Positions 35,929 to 44,604 are shown, counted from the stretch's first letter. The stretch: 64,000 nt of DNA from SZUA-309 sp965230005 (GCA_965230005.1 OZ245934.1:2666001-2730000); one strand, 5' to 3'. Program-made: numbers and translations. The notes: generated by a model not told the origin, from the letters alone.

Positions 35929-37374
35929 TCAGTTGAAGCTCAAGGTGTAGTTCACGGCGTCTTCGCCGGGATCGAGGATTTCCAGACTCACCTGCACCGG
36001 GGTCTGCGGAGGCATGAGGTCTGCCGCCCGAGCTTCTCCGGCAAGATACTCCTCCGGAGCAAAAGACCGGCCAGCCACGAGCACGCCGTTCACGGAGGTA
36101 AAGCGAAGCTCGAGATCCGGATAGCGCTGAGCAAAAGACGCCTGATTGACGATCATGACATCCACGACGAGCACGTCAGCGAACTCGGGATGACTGCGGA
36201 CGACGAGGTTCCGGGTGCGCAGGGCTTCCACGGCTCGCAACTCCGGCAGTTCGCAGCCGAGAAGGCCGCAGAAACCCTCGTAAAATCCCCGCCACCCGGG
36301 ATCCCGGGACCAGTCGGGGAGCTGCAGATAAAGGATCTGCAACAGCAGTAAAAGAGAGAAACCGACCGCAAGTGCCGCTGCCCAGAGCCGCACGGGTTCG
36401 CGCGCAAAACTGACCTCGCCAACCTGCGGCGCAGTGTCCTCAGAATCCGGACCCTCAGAGTCTCCGGCCGCAAGGCCTCCAGGGTCATCGGCTTCCAGCG
36501 TTTCTCCGCCCTCAACTTCACCCGCGTCACCGTGAGCGGCTGCAACGCCCGGCCCCAGCGCCGCATCGGAATCGTTGGCAACAACCACCGGCGCACCCGC
36601 GACGACCTCGTCGACCATCTGCTCGAGGGATTCGTCCCGGGGTTCGATCCATTTCTCGTAGTCTTCGTCCTGCCCGGACGACGTCGCGGCATCAGCCAAC
36701 GCCCCGGTGACGTCCGAATCCGAAGGCCCTATCGACCGTTCGTCTCCTGCCGCCCAGGCAGTGTTCGCCGGAGCTTCGGCGGCACTATCGGCATTGGAAT
36801 AGACGCCAGCCTCAGCACCGGCATCGGCATCGGCATCATCATTCGCAGCAAACGCATCCACCGCATCCAGTGGGAGCTCGGAACTTTCGGGCGCCGCGCC
36901 GCCGCCCGGCCCGCCCTCGAGAGTGGCGGCATACTCGGCCAGCTCCTTGAGGGCGGCATCGCTGTCGAGATCGTCCGCCTCCTGCGGTCCCAAGCCGGCT
37001 TCCGCTTCCTCTTCGAAGCCGCCATAAAGCTGACTCGGCGCTTCCATGGCCGGTTCGGGCAGCGGTGCCTCAGGCTCGGCAACGGAAGCGACGCCTGGCG
37101 CGGTCCGGTTGCCATCCACGCCGATGCCGCCGACAGCACCTGCCTCAGGTTCCAACTCATCCAGCAGGGCGTCGAGGGCGGCGTCAGCTTCCGTCCCCGT
37201 CGAAAAGCCTTCCTCCTCATCGAGAATCAGATGGTCGATGCCCTGAAAAACCGTCAGGCAGGCACCACAGCGAACCCGCCCGCTGGCGATGGCCAGCTGG
37301 TTTTCCGTCACCCGGAACTGCGTACTGCAGTTCGGGCACCGGGTAATCAGCGGTTCGAGATCGTCATCGACCAT
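35929..37374 (-). CDS. Zinc-ribbon DUF3426 membrane protein
   Basis: A 481-residue protein with an N-terminal MJ0042-type zinc ribbon (Cys13, Cys16, Cys36, Cys39). A long acidic, Ala/Asp/Glu/Gly-rich low-complexity linker (about 45-310) precedes one transmembrane helix (LWAAALAVGFSLLLLLQILY) and a C-terminal DUF3426 domain. It is the standard gene between prmA and dusB. The linker is longer than usual; homologues are often 300-450 residues. The function is unknown; a membrane-tethered regulatory or adaptor role is a guess. Confidence 0.88.
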   Translation of the reverse strand: MVDDDLEPLITRCPNCSTQFRVTENQLAIASGRVRCGACLTVFQGIDHLILDEEEGFSTGTEADAALDALLDELEPEAGAVGGIGVDGNRTAPGVASVAEPEAPLPEPAMEAPSQLYGGFEEEAEAGLGPQEADDLDSDAALKELAEYAATLEGGPGGGAAPESSELPLDAVDAFAANDDADADAGAEAGVYSNADSAAEAPANTAWAAGDERSIGPSDSDVTGALADAATSSGQDEDYEKWIEPRDESLEQMVDEVVAGAPVVVANDSDAALGPGVAAAHGDAGEVEGGETLEADDPGGLAAGDSEGPDSEDTAPQVGEVSFAREPVRLWAAALAVGFSLLLLLQILYLQLPDWSRDPGWRGFYEGFCGLLGCELPELRAVEALRTRNLVVRSHPEFADVLVVDVMIVNQASFAQRYPDLELRFTSVNGVLVAGRSFAPEEYLAGEARAADLMPPQTPVQVSLEILDPGEDAVNYTLSFN

Positions 37375-37451
37375 GCGCTAGAACGGTAATCCTGACCGTT
37401 TTCCCATGCTGGCTGCGGCGGCTGCGAGCCGCCGCGCTCTAAGGTCACTCG

Positions 37452-38333
37452 CTATGTAGTTCGTCTGCCGACCAGTCGAACCCAGGAGCGACCTTCCTCG
37501 TCTGCCTCCGTCACCGGCGCCTCGAAGTCGAGGCCCGGGTACGCGCCCTGCACCTCCGCTGCCTGGGCCACCAGAAGACCCGACAGCACGAGCACTCCAT
37601 CCGGACGCAAGGCCCCGGCAAGGCGATCGGCGAGGCTGACGAGCGGGTTGGCGAGAATGTTGGCGAGCACCACGTCGAAAGTCCTGTCACCGAGGGCATC
37701 CGGTCCCCCTACCACCAGCCTGTCAGCCCCGGCCAGCGCATTGTAGGCAGCGTTTTCCTGCGTGGCGAGCAGCGCCTGAGGGTCGTGATCGATGGCAAGG
37801 AGCTCCGAACAGCCGAGTTTCAGAGCGGCCAGACCCAGGATGCCGGAGCCGCAGCCATAGTCGAGCACCCGCAAACCTTCGAGCTCGCTGCGCGCGAGCC
37901 AGTCGAGACAGAGCCGTGTGGTCGGGTGACTGCCGGTGCCGAACGCCAGCCCGGGGTCGAGGCGCAGGGCTGGTTCAGCCGGCGCCTCCACCTCGCGCGG
38001 AACGAGCCACAACCGCTCGGCAAAGCAGTAGTCCACCGCATACTGTCGCCAGCGCTCCTGCCAGTCTGCATCATCAACAAAGTCGAGACCCGGGGTACCG
38101 AGGCCCGCCCTCTCGAGGGCTGTTCGAAGGGCACCAACCTCCAGCGACAGATCGAAAAGCGCTTCCAGACGGCACTGCGCCCAGAGCGGTGCAGCGCCGG
38201 GTTCCGGCTCCAGTACCGGGTCGTCGCCGGCATCGGATACGGTGAGGGAGAGCGGCAGAAATGGCTCCAGCACCGCTTCTGCAGCATCGACCCGCTCGCG
38301 ATCAACAGCGAGCGTCAGCTTGAGCCAACTCAT
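37452..38333 (-). CDS. prmA: Ribosomal protein L11 methyltransferase
   Basis: A 293-residue SAM-dependent methyltransferase of ribosomal protein L11, exactly the E. coli length from ATG 38333 (MSWLKLTLAVDRERVDAAEA). The motif I reads VLDYGCGSGILGLAALKLG; GLAFGTGSHPTTRLCLDWL and VLANILANPL are also diagnostic. It starts 7 bases after the accB stop. accC, usually between these two, is absent. Confidence 0.96.
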   Translation of the reverse strand: MSWLKLTLAVDRERVDAAEAVLEPFLPLSLTVSDAGDDPVLEPEPGAAPLWAQCRLEALFDLSLEVGALRTALERAGLGTPGLDFVDDADWQERWRQYAVDYCFAERLWLVPREVEAPAEPALRLDPGLAFGTGSHPTTRLCLDWLARSELEGLRVLDYGCGSGILGLAALKLGCSELLAIDHDPQALLATQENAAYNALAGADRLVVGGPDALGDRTFDVVLANILANPLVSLADRLAGALRPDGVLVLSGLLVAQAAEVQGAYPGLDFEAPVTEADEEGRSWVRLVGRRTT

Positions 38334-38340
38334 GACGCCG

Positions 38341-38778
38341 CTACTCGAAGCGGAACAGCACCTGTCCGGAGCCGATGGCTTCTCCGTTTTCGACAGCAAT
38401 GCCCGCAACGACACCACCGCGTTCCGCTTTGATCTCGTTCATCATCTTCATGCTCTCGACGATGCAGAGCACGTCACCGGCGACCACGGTCTGGCCGACG
38501 TTCACGAAGGGCTCGGCATCCGGTGCCGGCGAGCGATAAAAAGTGCCTGCCATGGGCGAGCGCACCTCGAAGCCGCTGACCGTAGGTCCGGTGCTCGACG
38601 CTGGGGTCGGGGTCGGGGCCTGCAATGCTGCTGGTGCGCTGACCACGCTCGGAGGGGCGGCCGTGGTGTGCCGGGCGATTCGGATCGTCTCGTCTCCGTC
38701 CCGCACTTCCAATTCTGCGATACCGGACTCTTCAACGAGTTCGATGAGTTTTTTGACCTTCCTCAAATCGACGCTCAT
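38341..38778 (-). CDS. accB: Acetyl-CoA carboxylase biotin carboxyl carrier protein
   Basis: A 145-residue BCCP. The N-terminal segment MSVDLRKVKKLIELVEESGI is standard, followed by an Ala/Pro/Thr-rich linker (about 38-66) and the biotinyl domain with Lys111 in VESMKMMNEI. It overlaps aroQ by four bases (ATGA). The biotin carboxylase gene accC, its usual downstream partner, is not present, so accC must be elsewhere in the genome. Confidence 0.96.
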   Translation of the reverse strand: MSVDLRKVKKLIELVEESGIAELEVRDGDETIRIARHTTAAPPSVVSAPAALQAPTPTPASSTGPTVSGFEVRSPMAGTFYRSPAPDAEPFVNVGQTVVAGDVLCIVESMKMMNEIKAERGGVVAGIAVENGEAIGSGQVLFRFE

Positions 38779-39221
38779 GACGCCCCCTGTGCAATGATGC
38801 CGGCCCGATCCAGGGCATATTCGTAACCTTTCGCCCCGAGACCCGTGATCACACCCACCGCAACGTCCGAAAGATAGGAGTGCTGGCGAAAATCCTCGCG
38901 CGCATGGACGTTCGAGAGGTGCACCTCGATGAACGGGATGGCAACGCCGAGGAGGGCATCACGCAGTGCAACGCTTGTGTGGGTGAAGGCCCCCGGATTG
39001 ATGACGATGCAGCCAACGCCATCCCCTTGCGCCTGGTGTACGGCGTCGACGAGTTCATGTTCGGCATTGGTCTGCAGGAAGCTCACCTCGTGGCCAGACG
39101 CCTGCCCAAGGGCCAGGAGCCGACTATTGATGTCGTCGAGCGTCTCCGAGCCGTAGATCTCAGGCTCCCGGGAGCCGAGGAGGTTCAGGTTGGGTCCGTT
39201 GAGGACCAGGAGCTTGGCCAT
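38775..39221 (-). CDS. aroQ: Type II 3-dehydroquinate dehydratase
   Basis: A 148-residue dodecameric enzyme of the shikimate pathway. It starts MAKLLVLNGPNLNLLGSREP at 39221; the catalytic Tyr is in EIYGS, and IVINPGAFTHTSVALRDAL and FIEVHLSNVHARE hold the other active-site residues. It overlaps accB, as is common in gammaproteobacteria. The gap to dsbD contains a 6-bp hairpin (39270-39284) and three TTAGCGG repeats. Confidence 0.96.
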   Translation of the reverse strand: MAKLLVLNGPNLNLLGSREPEIYGSETLDDINSRLLALGQASGHEVSFLQTNAEHELVDAVHQAQGDGVGCIVINPGAFTHTSVALRDALLGVAIPFIEVHLSNVHAREDFRQHSYLSDVAVGVITGLGAKGYEYALDRAGIIAQGAS

Positions 39222-39318
39222 GATTCCGCCGTCCAACGGGTCGTTGGCGGCGAATTCTGCAACAGATGCGCTCGCGATGCGAGCAGGAATCCGATCGATT
39301 AGCGGTTTTGGACGCTAT

Positions 39319-41370
39319 TTAGCGGGAATTAGCGGCAAGATCACCGAATTTATTCGCATCCAATGCTTCCAGCACTGCCGCAAGATGGGTCGCCAGGGCG
39401 TCGGCCCCAACTTCTCCCTGGATACGAACTTCGCTCAATTCGGCACCATCTCCCGAGAAAAAGACCAGGCTGGGCGGCCCGAAGAGCCCGAAGGCGCCCA
39501 TGAGCGCTTTGTCGTTTTCGTTGTTCTCCGTGACGTCGGCTCGGAGCAATCGGAACTGGGCCAGGCGGCTGGCAACTTCCGGTCGGGGAAACACGTTCCG
39601 TTCCATGACCTTGCAGGAGATGCACCAGTCGGCATAGAGGTCCAGGAGCGCCGGTTGGCCTGCTCGCGCGGCTTCCTCGAGCTCTGCCTCGAGATCGGCC
39701 AGGGACGCCACCGGATACCAGGTCAGACCGTCATGGGACAGCGGCGTCGCGCCACCGGCCTCAGCAGCCAGCACGGGGCCCGCATTCGACCCACCGGCGA
39801 GCCGATCGAGCGGTTTCAGCGGATTATCCGCCCCCGTTGCGGCACCGATGAGCAGCATCACCCCGTAGATGAAACCGAAGGCACCGCTGGCCTTCCAGAG
39901 CTGGCCCCAGCCCTGACGCGGAGAGAAATCGAGAGCACCGAGATAAACGCCGCTGCCGATCGCGAGCGCGGCCCAGAGCGCAAGGGTCGCCGGTGCAGGA
40001 ATCACCCGCTCGAGGAGCCAGATGGCAACTGCCAGCAGGCCCACCCCGAAGACGGCTTTCACCGCATTCATCCAGGCACCGGCTCGCGGCAGGAGGTGGC
40101 CGCCACTGGAGCCGATGACGAGCAGCGGTACGCCCATGCCGAGCCCCAGCGCCAGCAGGGCGGAGCCGCCGAGCACCGCATCACCGGTGGTGCTGATGTA
40201 AATGAGCGCCCCGGCCAGAGGCGCCGACACACAGGGGGAAACCACCAGACTCGAGAGCGACCCCATGACCACCACGCTTGCGTGTTTACCGCCGCCCACT
40301 TTGTCGCCCATGGCGTTCAAGCGGTTCTGCCAGCTGGCCGGGAGCTGGAGTTCGTAGAAACCGAACATGGAGAGGCTGAGGACCGCAAAAACGAGGGCGA
40401 AGAACACGAGCACGCCCGGCGACTGCAGCGCGGCCTGAAGATTGAGGCTGGCGCCGAAGAGGCCAACGAGCACGCCGAGCAGCGCATAAGTCACGGCCAT
40501 CCCGAGCACGTAGGCGAGGGACAGCGTAAATGCCCGACCGCGGCTCAGATTCTCCGATTCCCCAACGATGATGCTCGACAGGATCGGCACCATGGGCAGT
40601 ACGCAGGGAGTGAACGCAAGGGCGATGCCGCCGAGGAAGAAGAGCAGCAGCGCCGTGAGTAAACCACCGCTGGCGAGCGTCGCGGCAAGGGCCTGCTCCT
40701 CAGTCTGAGGCACGATGCCCGTTGTCGCCGTGGCCGCCATGACGCCGCCACCATCGGCACCGCCGTCACTACCGGGTTGACCAACGGTGAGGGCCACCCA
40801 TTTGACCTCCGGCGGGTAACAGAGCCCTGCATCAGCGCAGCCCTGATAGCCGATGCCGACTTCGACGGGACCCGCCCCTTCGGCAACGGGAATCCGCGCC
40901 TGGGCCGAGCCGTAATAGACCTCGACATCGCCGAAGTAGTCGTCGAACTTCTGTTTTCCGGGCGGAATTTCGGCTTCGGCAAAGGTGACCGGTGAGTCCG
41001 GGCGTTCCGCGTCGGTGCGGACGCTGAAATTGAAGCGATGCCGGTAGAGATAGTAGCCGTCCTCGATGTCCCAGCTGACGAGCACGGAGCCGTCTTCGGC
41101 AACCTGCGAGGAGAGTACGAAGGCCTCGTCCACGGTCAGGAACTCCGGTTCCTCGAAAGACCAGGTATCAATTTTTTCGCTCCGGGCCTGCCCGTCGCTC
41201 GATGACGCCTCATCGCTCGACGCACCGTCGAGGAATTCACTCGCGTTTGCCGCGGGGAACGTCGCCAGGGACGCCAGTGCAGCCAAAATAGCAATAAAGG
41301 TGACTAGTTTGACGCCATACTCTGCTGGCGACTGCTGATTTATGCCCATTGATCCGGTCCGCTGGTCCAT
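39319..41370 (-). CDS. dsbD: Thiol:disulfide interchange protein DsbD
   Basis: About 683 residues from ATG 41370 (alternative ATG 41349). DsbD carries electrons from thioredoxin across the inner membrane to the periplasm. All three modules are present: the periplasmic alpha domain with GYQGCADAGLCYPP, the CcdA-like membrane domain with TPCVLPMVPIL and VSPCVSAPLAGAL, and a C-terminal thioredoxin domain with YADWCISCK. An Asp/Ser-rich segment follows the signal peptide and accounts for part of the extra length over E. coli (565). It opens the side of the locus facing the copper chaperone gene. Confidence 0.94.
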   Translation of the reverse strand: MDQRTGSMGINQQSPAEYGVKLVTFIAILAALASLATFPAANASEFLDGASSDEASSSDGQARSEKIDTWSFEEPEFLTVDEAFVLSSQVAEDGSVLVSWDIEDGYYLYRHRFNFSVRTDAERPDSPVTFAEAEIPPGKQKFDDYFGDVEVYYGSAQARIPVAEGAGPVEVGIGYQGCADAGLCYPPEVKWVALTVGQPGSDGGADGGGVMAATATTGIVPQTEEQALAATLASGGLLTALLLFFLGGIALAFTPCVLPMVPILSSIIVGESENLSRGRAFTLSLAYVLGMAVTYALLGVLVGLFGASLNLQAALQSPGVLVFFALVFAVLSLSMFGFYELQLPASWQNRLNAMGDKVGGGKHASVVVMGSLSSLVVSPCVSAPLAGALIYISTTGDAVLGGSALLALGLGMGVPLLVIGSSGGHLLPRAGAWMNAVKAVFGVGLLAVAIWLLERVIPAPATLALWAALAIGSGVYLGALDFSPRQGWGQLWKASGAFGFIYGVMLLIGAATGADNPLKPLDRLAGGSNAGPVLAAEAGGATPLSHDGLTWYPVASLADLEAELEEAARAGQPALLDLYADWCISCKVMERNVFPRPEVASRLAQFRLLRADVTENNENDKALMGAFGLFGPPSLVFFSGDGAELSEVRIQGEVGADALATHLAAVLEALDANKFGDLAANSR

Positions 41371-41452
41371 ATGCGTATTCACTCGTTCTTTTAGGGACAC
41401 GCCAAAGTCATTGGAGTTCGCCAGATGACCGGGCAATATAGCCAGTCCCCCG

Positions 41453-42205
41453 ATGCACCGCCGTGAACTCGTGCATTTTAGAGAAATTCTCTTGACCCCG
41501 GACCCCTCAGCCACCTCTTTTCGCACCCGAAGCCCCTTCTCCTGGCAGGCGGCCCGGCTCCCGTGGCCGCAGCTGGCTGTCCTGGCTCTGATCGTCTGCC
41601 TGGCTGCAGCGCCTCAGCGGGGTTTCGCGGCAGAAGATGGCGCGATCCTGGCGCTGCTCGATGCTGCCGAAGCCGCCGAGCGCTCGGGCCAGCTCATCTA
41701 TCCGGCTAGCGGCAGTGCCATGTCGCTCTACCACGAGGTGCTCTACCTCGAACCCGAGAACAAAGATGCCATTGCCGGACTCACGCGCCTGGCGGAGTTG
41801 CACCTCGAGCAGGCGCAGACGGCCCTCGATGCCGGTCAGCTGCTCAAAGCTGACTCCATGGTGTCGAAGGCACGCATGATCTATCCCGAGTACCCGGCCA
41901 TCGCGACCCTGCGCAAGCAGATCGCACTGCTGGAAAACGCAGAACGCACCCGCCGCACCCTCGATTGGCGGCTTGTGGCGGAACGCAGCGCCGCACTGCA
42001 CGACCCCCTGGCCCGCCTGGGTGCCAGAGCAAAATCGGGAGACTGCCGGGTCACCATCAACGTCAGCAACGATGCCGAAGGACGCTGGATCTACCAGCGC
42101 ATGAACGCCGCCGCCGGGCCTGAAAGGCTCCGGGCGGAGGTGAAGATCGCCTCCCCAGCCGCCGTGGACATCCTCTGTTTTCAGGAGGTCGCAGATGCCG
42201 GATGA
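41453..42205 (+). CDS. Exported or membrane-anchored TPR-like protein
   Basis: A 250-residue protein with a hydrophobic segment (LAVLALIVCLAAAPQRGFAA, about 41-60) after a basic N terminus, consistent with a signal peptide or anchor. The rest (about 65-165) is helical, with TPR-like text such as YHEVLYLEPENKDAIAGLTR. The C terminus (CRVTINVSNDAEGRWIYQRM) is not recognised. The N terminus is long for a signal peptide, so a later start is possible. It overlaps the following copper chaperone gene by 11 bases. No specific function is assigned. Confidence 0.65.
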   Translation: MHRRELVHFREILLTPDPSATSFRTRSPFSWQAARLPWPQLAVLALIVCLAAAPQRGFAAEDGAILALLDAAEAAERSGQLIYPASGSAMSLYHEVLYLEPENKDAIAGLTRLAELHLEQAQTALDAGQLLKADSMVSKARMIYPEYPAIATLRKQIALLENAERTRRTLDWRLVAERSAALHDPLARLGARAKSGDCRVTINVSNDAEGRWIYQRMNAAAGPERLRAEVKIASPAAVDILCFQEVADAG

Positions 42206-42635
42206 GACCGCCATGGCTACCCCTCCGCATCTGCTCATACTGATTTTCCTGAGTCTCATCGCAGCACCCGCTGGCGCCGAGCTGAGCGTCGACAACGCGC
42301 GGGTCCGCGATCTCATTCCCGGGCAGGACAAAACCGTCGGTTACTTCGACGCAACAAACACCGGCACCTCAGCGCTCGTCATCGTCGGGGCATCGGCAGC
42401 CTCGGTGCGGGCCATGGAGATCCACACGACAATCCAGGATGGCGACATCATGCGGATGCGGCGGCTCAGGGAAGTCGTGGTAGCACCCGGTGCGACCGTG
42501 CGCTTCGAACCCGGCGGCAACCACCTGATGCTGTTCGGGGTAAAATCTCTCGACGATACGCTGGACGTCGAACTTGAACTCGAAGACGGCAGCACCTTAA
42601 CCGTGCCATTCGAGACGATTCCCTTTGGGCACTGA
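42195..42635 (+). CDS. Periplasmic copper chaperone PCu(A)C family protein
   Basis: A 146-residue exported protein; the start at 42195 has AGGAGG (42183-42188) 6 bases upstream and lies inside the end of the previous gene. After the signal peptide (to about residue 28) it has the Cu(I)-binding H-M pattern with MEIHTTIQDGDIMRMR and, later, GGNHLMLFG. PCuAC proteins pass copper to the CuA or CuB centre of terminal oxidases. It is near dsbD, which helps reduce such metal-site cysteines, a sensible but unproven link. Confidence 0.9.
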   Translation: MPDETAMATPPHLLILIFLSLIAAPAGAELSVDNARVRDLIPGQDKTVGYFDATNTGTSALVIVGASAASVRAMEIHTTIQDGDIMRMRRLREVVVAPGATVRFEPGGNHLMLFGVKSLDDTLDVELELEDGSTLTVPFETIPFGH

Positions 42636-42736
42636 GGCCAGCCGCAGCACATCGGCCGCCACGTGTGGCGCCGTTTGTTGAGTGTCCGCGTAAAACGAGT
42701 GAAGACAGGCAAAGACGAGAAGAAGGATTCCGCGGT

Positions 42737-43762
42737 ATGAACTGGAAGTTCTGGCAATCATCCGATGGGGCGAACGGCCCACTGGCTGCGCGCCTGATCG
42801 GCGTGCTCATCGGCGCCTATATCATTTTCATGCTCGTCCTCAGCTGGTGGTGGAACTACGAACCCGATCTCTTAGACGTGCGCGACAACGCGGCAGAGCA
42901 TGCCCTGGCCAATGACCGGGAACTGGTCACCGGCTACACCACCACGGCCACCCTGATCCGCCTCGGTGAAACGCTCCTCGACAAGCGCGGCGGTTATCTC
43001 TCGAACGACATCTTTCCGCCCGGTGTCTGGCTCGACAACGTGCCCAACTGGGAGTTCGGCGTACTCACGCAGATCCGGGACGCGGCCCGCTCCTTCCGCA
43101 TCGATTTCTCGCGCTCCCAGAGCCAGTCGACGGAGGATCCCGATCTCTCCGAGGCCGAAGGTAAGTTCTTCTTCGACAACGCCAGCTGGGCCCTGCCGCC
43201 ATCCGAGTCCGAGTATCGGGCCGGCATCCGCCATCTGAACGCCTATCTCGATCGCCTGGCTGACCCCACGCAGCCGAACGCCCAGTTCTATGCGCGGGCT
43301 GACAATCTGCAGCAGTGGCTCCAGGGGGTGGAGACCCGCCTCGGCAGCCTCTCCCAGCGGCTGTCTGCAAGCGTCGGCAAACGCCAGCTGAACATCGATC
43401 TGGCCGGAGACAGCGCAGCCGCTCAGGCCACCGCCGCCCCAACGGAGCAGGACTACCGCACCCCCTGGCTCGAGATCGACGATGTCTTCTACGAGGCCCG
43501 TGGCCACACTTGGGCCCTGATCCATCTGCTCCGCGCCATGGAGCGGGACTTTGGCGATGTCCTCGACAACAAGAACGCCCGCGTGAGCCTGCAGCAGATC
43601 ATCCGCGAACTCGAGCCGACCCAGGACATCCTCTGGAGCCCCATGGTGCTGAACGGCGACGGCTTCGGGTTCCTGGCCAATCACTCGCTGGTGATGGCGT
43701 CTTATATCTCGCGGGCTAATGCGGCGATTATCGATCTCAGGGCGTTACTGGCCCAGGGATAG
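42737..43762 (+). CDS. DUF2333 family membrane-anchored protein
   Basis: A 341-residue protein from ATG 42737 with AAGGA upstream. One N-terminal transmembrane helix (LIGVLIGAYIIFMLVLSWWW) anchors a soluble, mostly helical domain. WWWNYEPDLLDV, GGYLSNDIFPPG and TRLGSLSQRL segments are DUF2333 text. The function is unknown. It is the last gene before the 842-base repeat-bearing gap. Confidence 0.87.
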   Translation: MNWKFWQSSDGANGPLAARLIGVLIGAYIIFMLVLSWWWNYEPDLLDVRDNAAEHALANDRELVTGYTTTATLIRLGETLLDKRGGYLSNDIFPPGVWLDNVPNWEFGVLTQIRDAARSFRIDFSRSQSQSTEDPDLSEAEGKFFFDNASWALPPSESEYRAGIRHLNAYLDRLADPTQPNAQFYARADNLQQWLQGVETRLGSLSQRLSASVGKRQLNIDLAGDSAAAQATAAPTEQDYRTPWLEIDDVFYEARGHTWALIHLLRAMERDFGDVLDNKNARVSLQQIIRELEPTQDILWSPMVLNGDGFGFLANHSLVMASYISRANAAIIDLRALLAQG

Positions 43763-43812
43763 TTCTCGTCCTCATCGTTCCCAGCTCTGGTCGGCCTGGT
43801 AGGTGATTCTGA

Positions 43813-43931
43813 GGGATCGGAGCAGGGTGGGCTGTGCTCGGCACGCTCACCGCACATCCCTGTGCTGATCTCGCTCTCGCCGGCCGTCCTGGCCGGCTAC
43901 GGCCGCGCGCAGCCCACCCTGCCCCGATCCC
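43813..43931. repeat. Structured inverted-repeat element 1 (two-hairpin cloverleaf type)
   Basis: Arms 43813-43837 and 43907-43931 are 25 nt and pair at 23 positions (one A/C mismatch, one G/T). Inside lie two hairpins: GCACA-TCCC-TGTGC (43852-43865) and GCCGGCC-GTCCT-GGCCGGC (43879-43897). Read on the minus strand, it contains GCACAGGGATGT and then TGAGCGTGCCG before the right arm. The same phrases, in the same order, occur in element 2. It is about 50 bases after the DUF2333 stop. Transcript-end or REPIN-like roles are both possible. Confidence 0.7.
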
Positions 43932-44263
43932 CGCAACCACATTCCAGGGTTCTGGATTGGGGAATTCCCGATGGATGAGGCGACCCAGTCCGGTCCCGGC
44001 CTATGCGATGCATCCAGCGCCTGCGCCCGCGCGTCCTTTCATGCGCGCCAGCCGAGCATGCCCCCGTGAGCGCGTTTTCCTGGCTGGCATCCACGATTTT
44101 GGCGCAAACCAATAGCAGGCTCGTGTCAGCTAGACCTCGCGAGACTGCACGAGACCTTGCAGACTTGTATCCGCAAGCCGAAGCAGCAACGCGTCATTGT
44201 GTAGCACCCCACCCCTACTGAATCAGTTGATTCCTTACGTTCGAACTTAGAAGGAAGTCGAGG
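43932..44263. other. Non-coding stretch with further imperfect inverted repeats
   Basis: No gene is supported between the two elements. An imperfect stem pairs 44115-44125 (GCAGGCTCGTG) with 44148-44160 (CACGAGACCTTGC). At 44231-44256 TTCCTT and AAGGAA flank the palindrome GTTCGAAC (44239-44246). These may be further decayed repeats or transcriptional hairpins. Confidence 0.4.
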
Positions 44264-44400
44264 CTGCCTGGGCTGGGGGAGGGGGTTTCAGGCCGGTCGC
44301 GGCACACGGATGTGCCGCGCCCGAGCGCACAGGGATGTCAGGGATCCCGCCAAGCGGGATCCCTGAGCGTGTCGGAAACCTCCTCCCCCAGCCCAGGCAG
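44264..44400. repeat. Structured inverted-repeat element 2 (two-hairpin cloverleaf type)
   Basis: Arms 44264-44289 and 44375-44400 pair over 26 nt with one mismatch (CTGCCTGGGCTGGGGGAGG...). Between them are a 9-bp hairpin CGCGGCACA-CGGA-TGTGCCGCG (44298-44319) and a perfect 13-bp hairpin with arms TCAGGGATCCCGC and GCGGGATCCCTGA and a CAA loop (44338-44366). GCACAGGGATGT and TGAGCGTGTCG occur in the same order as in element 1, which is in the opposite orientation. It lies about 200 bases before hppA. Confidence 0.8.
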
Positions 44401-44462
44401 TCACGGACCCCCACTCCACTCAAAACCCAAGAAAACCAAGGATTTCCATACAGATTACGAGT

Positions 44463-44491
44463 TTCTTATTCTGAACCGATCCGTTTAGAAT
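44463..44491 (+). promoter_or_regulatory. Candidate sigma-70 promoter for hppA
   Basis: A TAGAAT -10 (44486-44491) lies 17 bases after a weak -35 TTCTTA (44463-44468), in a locally AT-rich stretch about 114 bases before the hppA start. The -35 matches poorly. Confidence 0.35.
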
Positions 44492-44604
44492 ACGCGCCGC
44501 TCATTCGGGAGAGGCCACAAGCTCCAGACACAGGCGCCGTTCAGAAGCGCCGGGTCGCGCGCCTCGCCCGTCAATATTCAGGTCGTCGAGAGTTGGGGAT
44601 ACCA

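Noticed and set aside
39298..39335. Three TTAGCGG direct repeats at the end of dsbD
   Set aside because: Irregular spacing (20 and 10 bases), one copy lies in coding sequence; most likely chance in a low-complexity tail.
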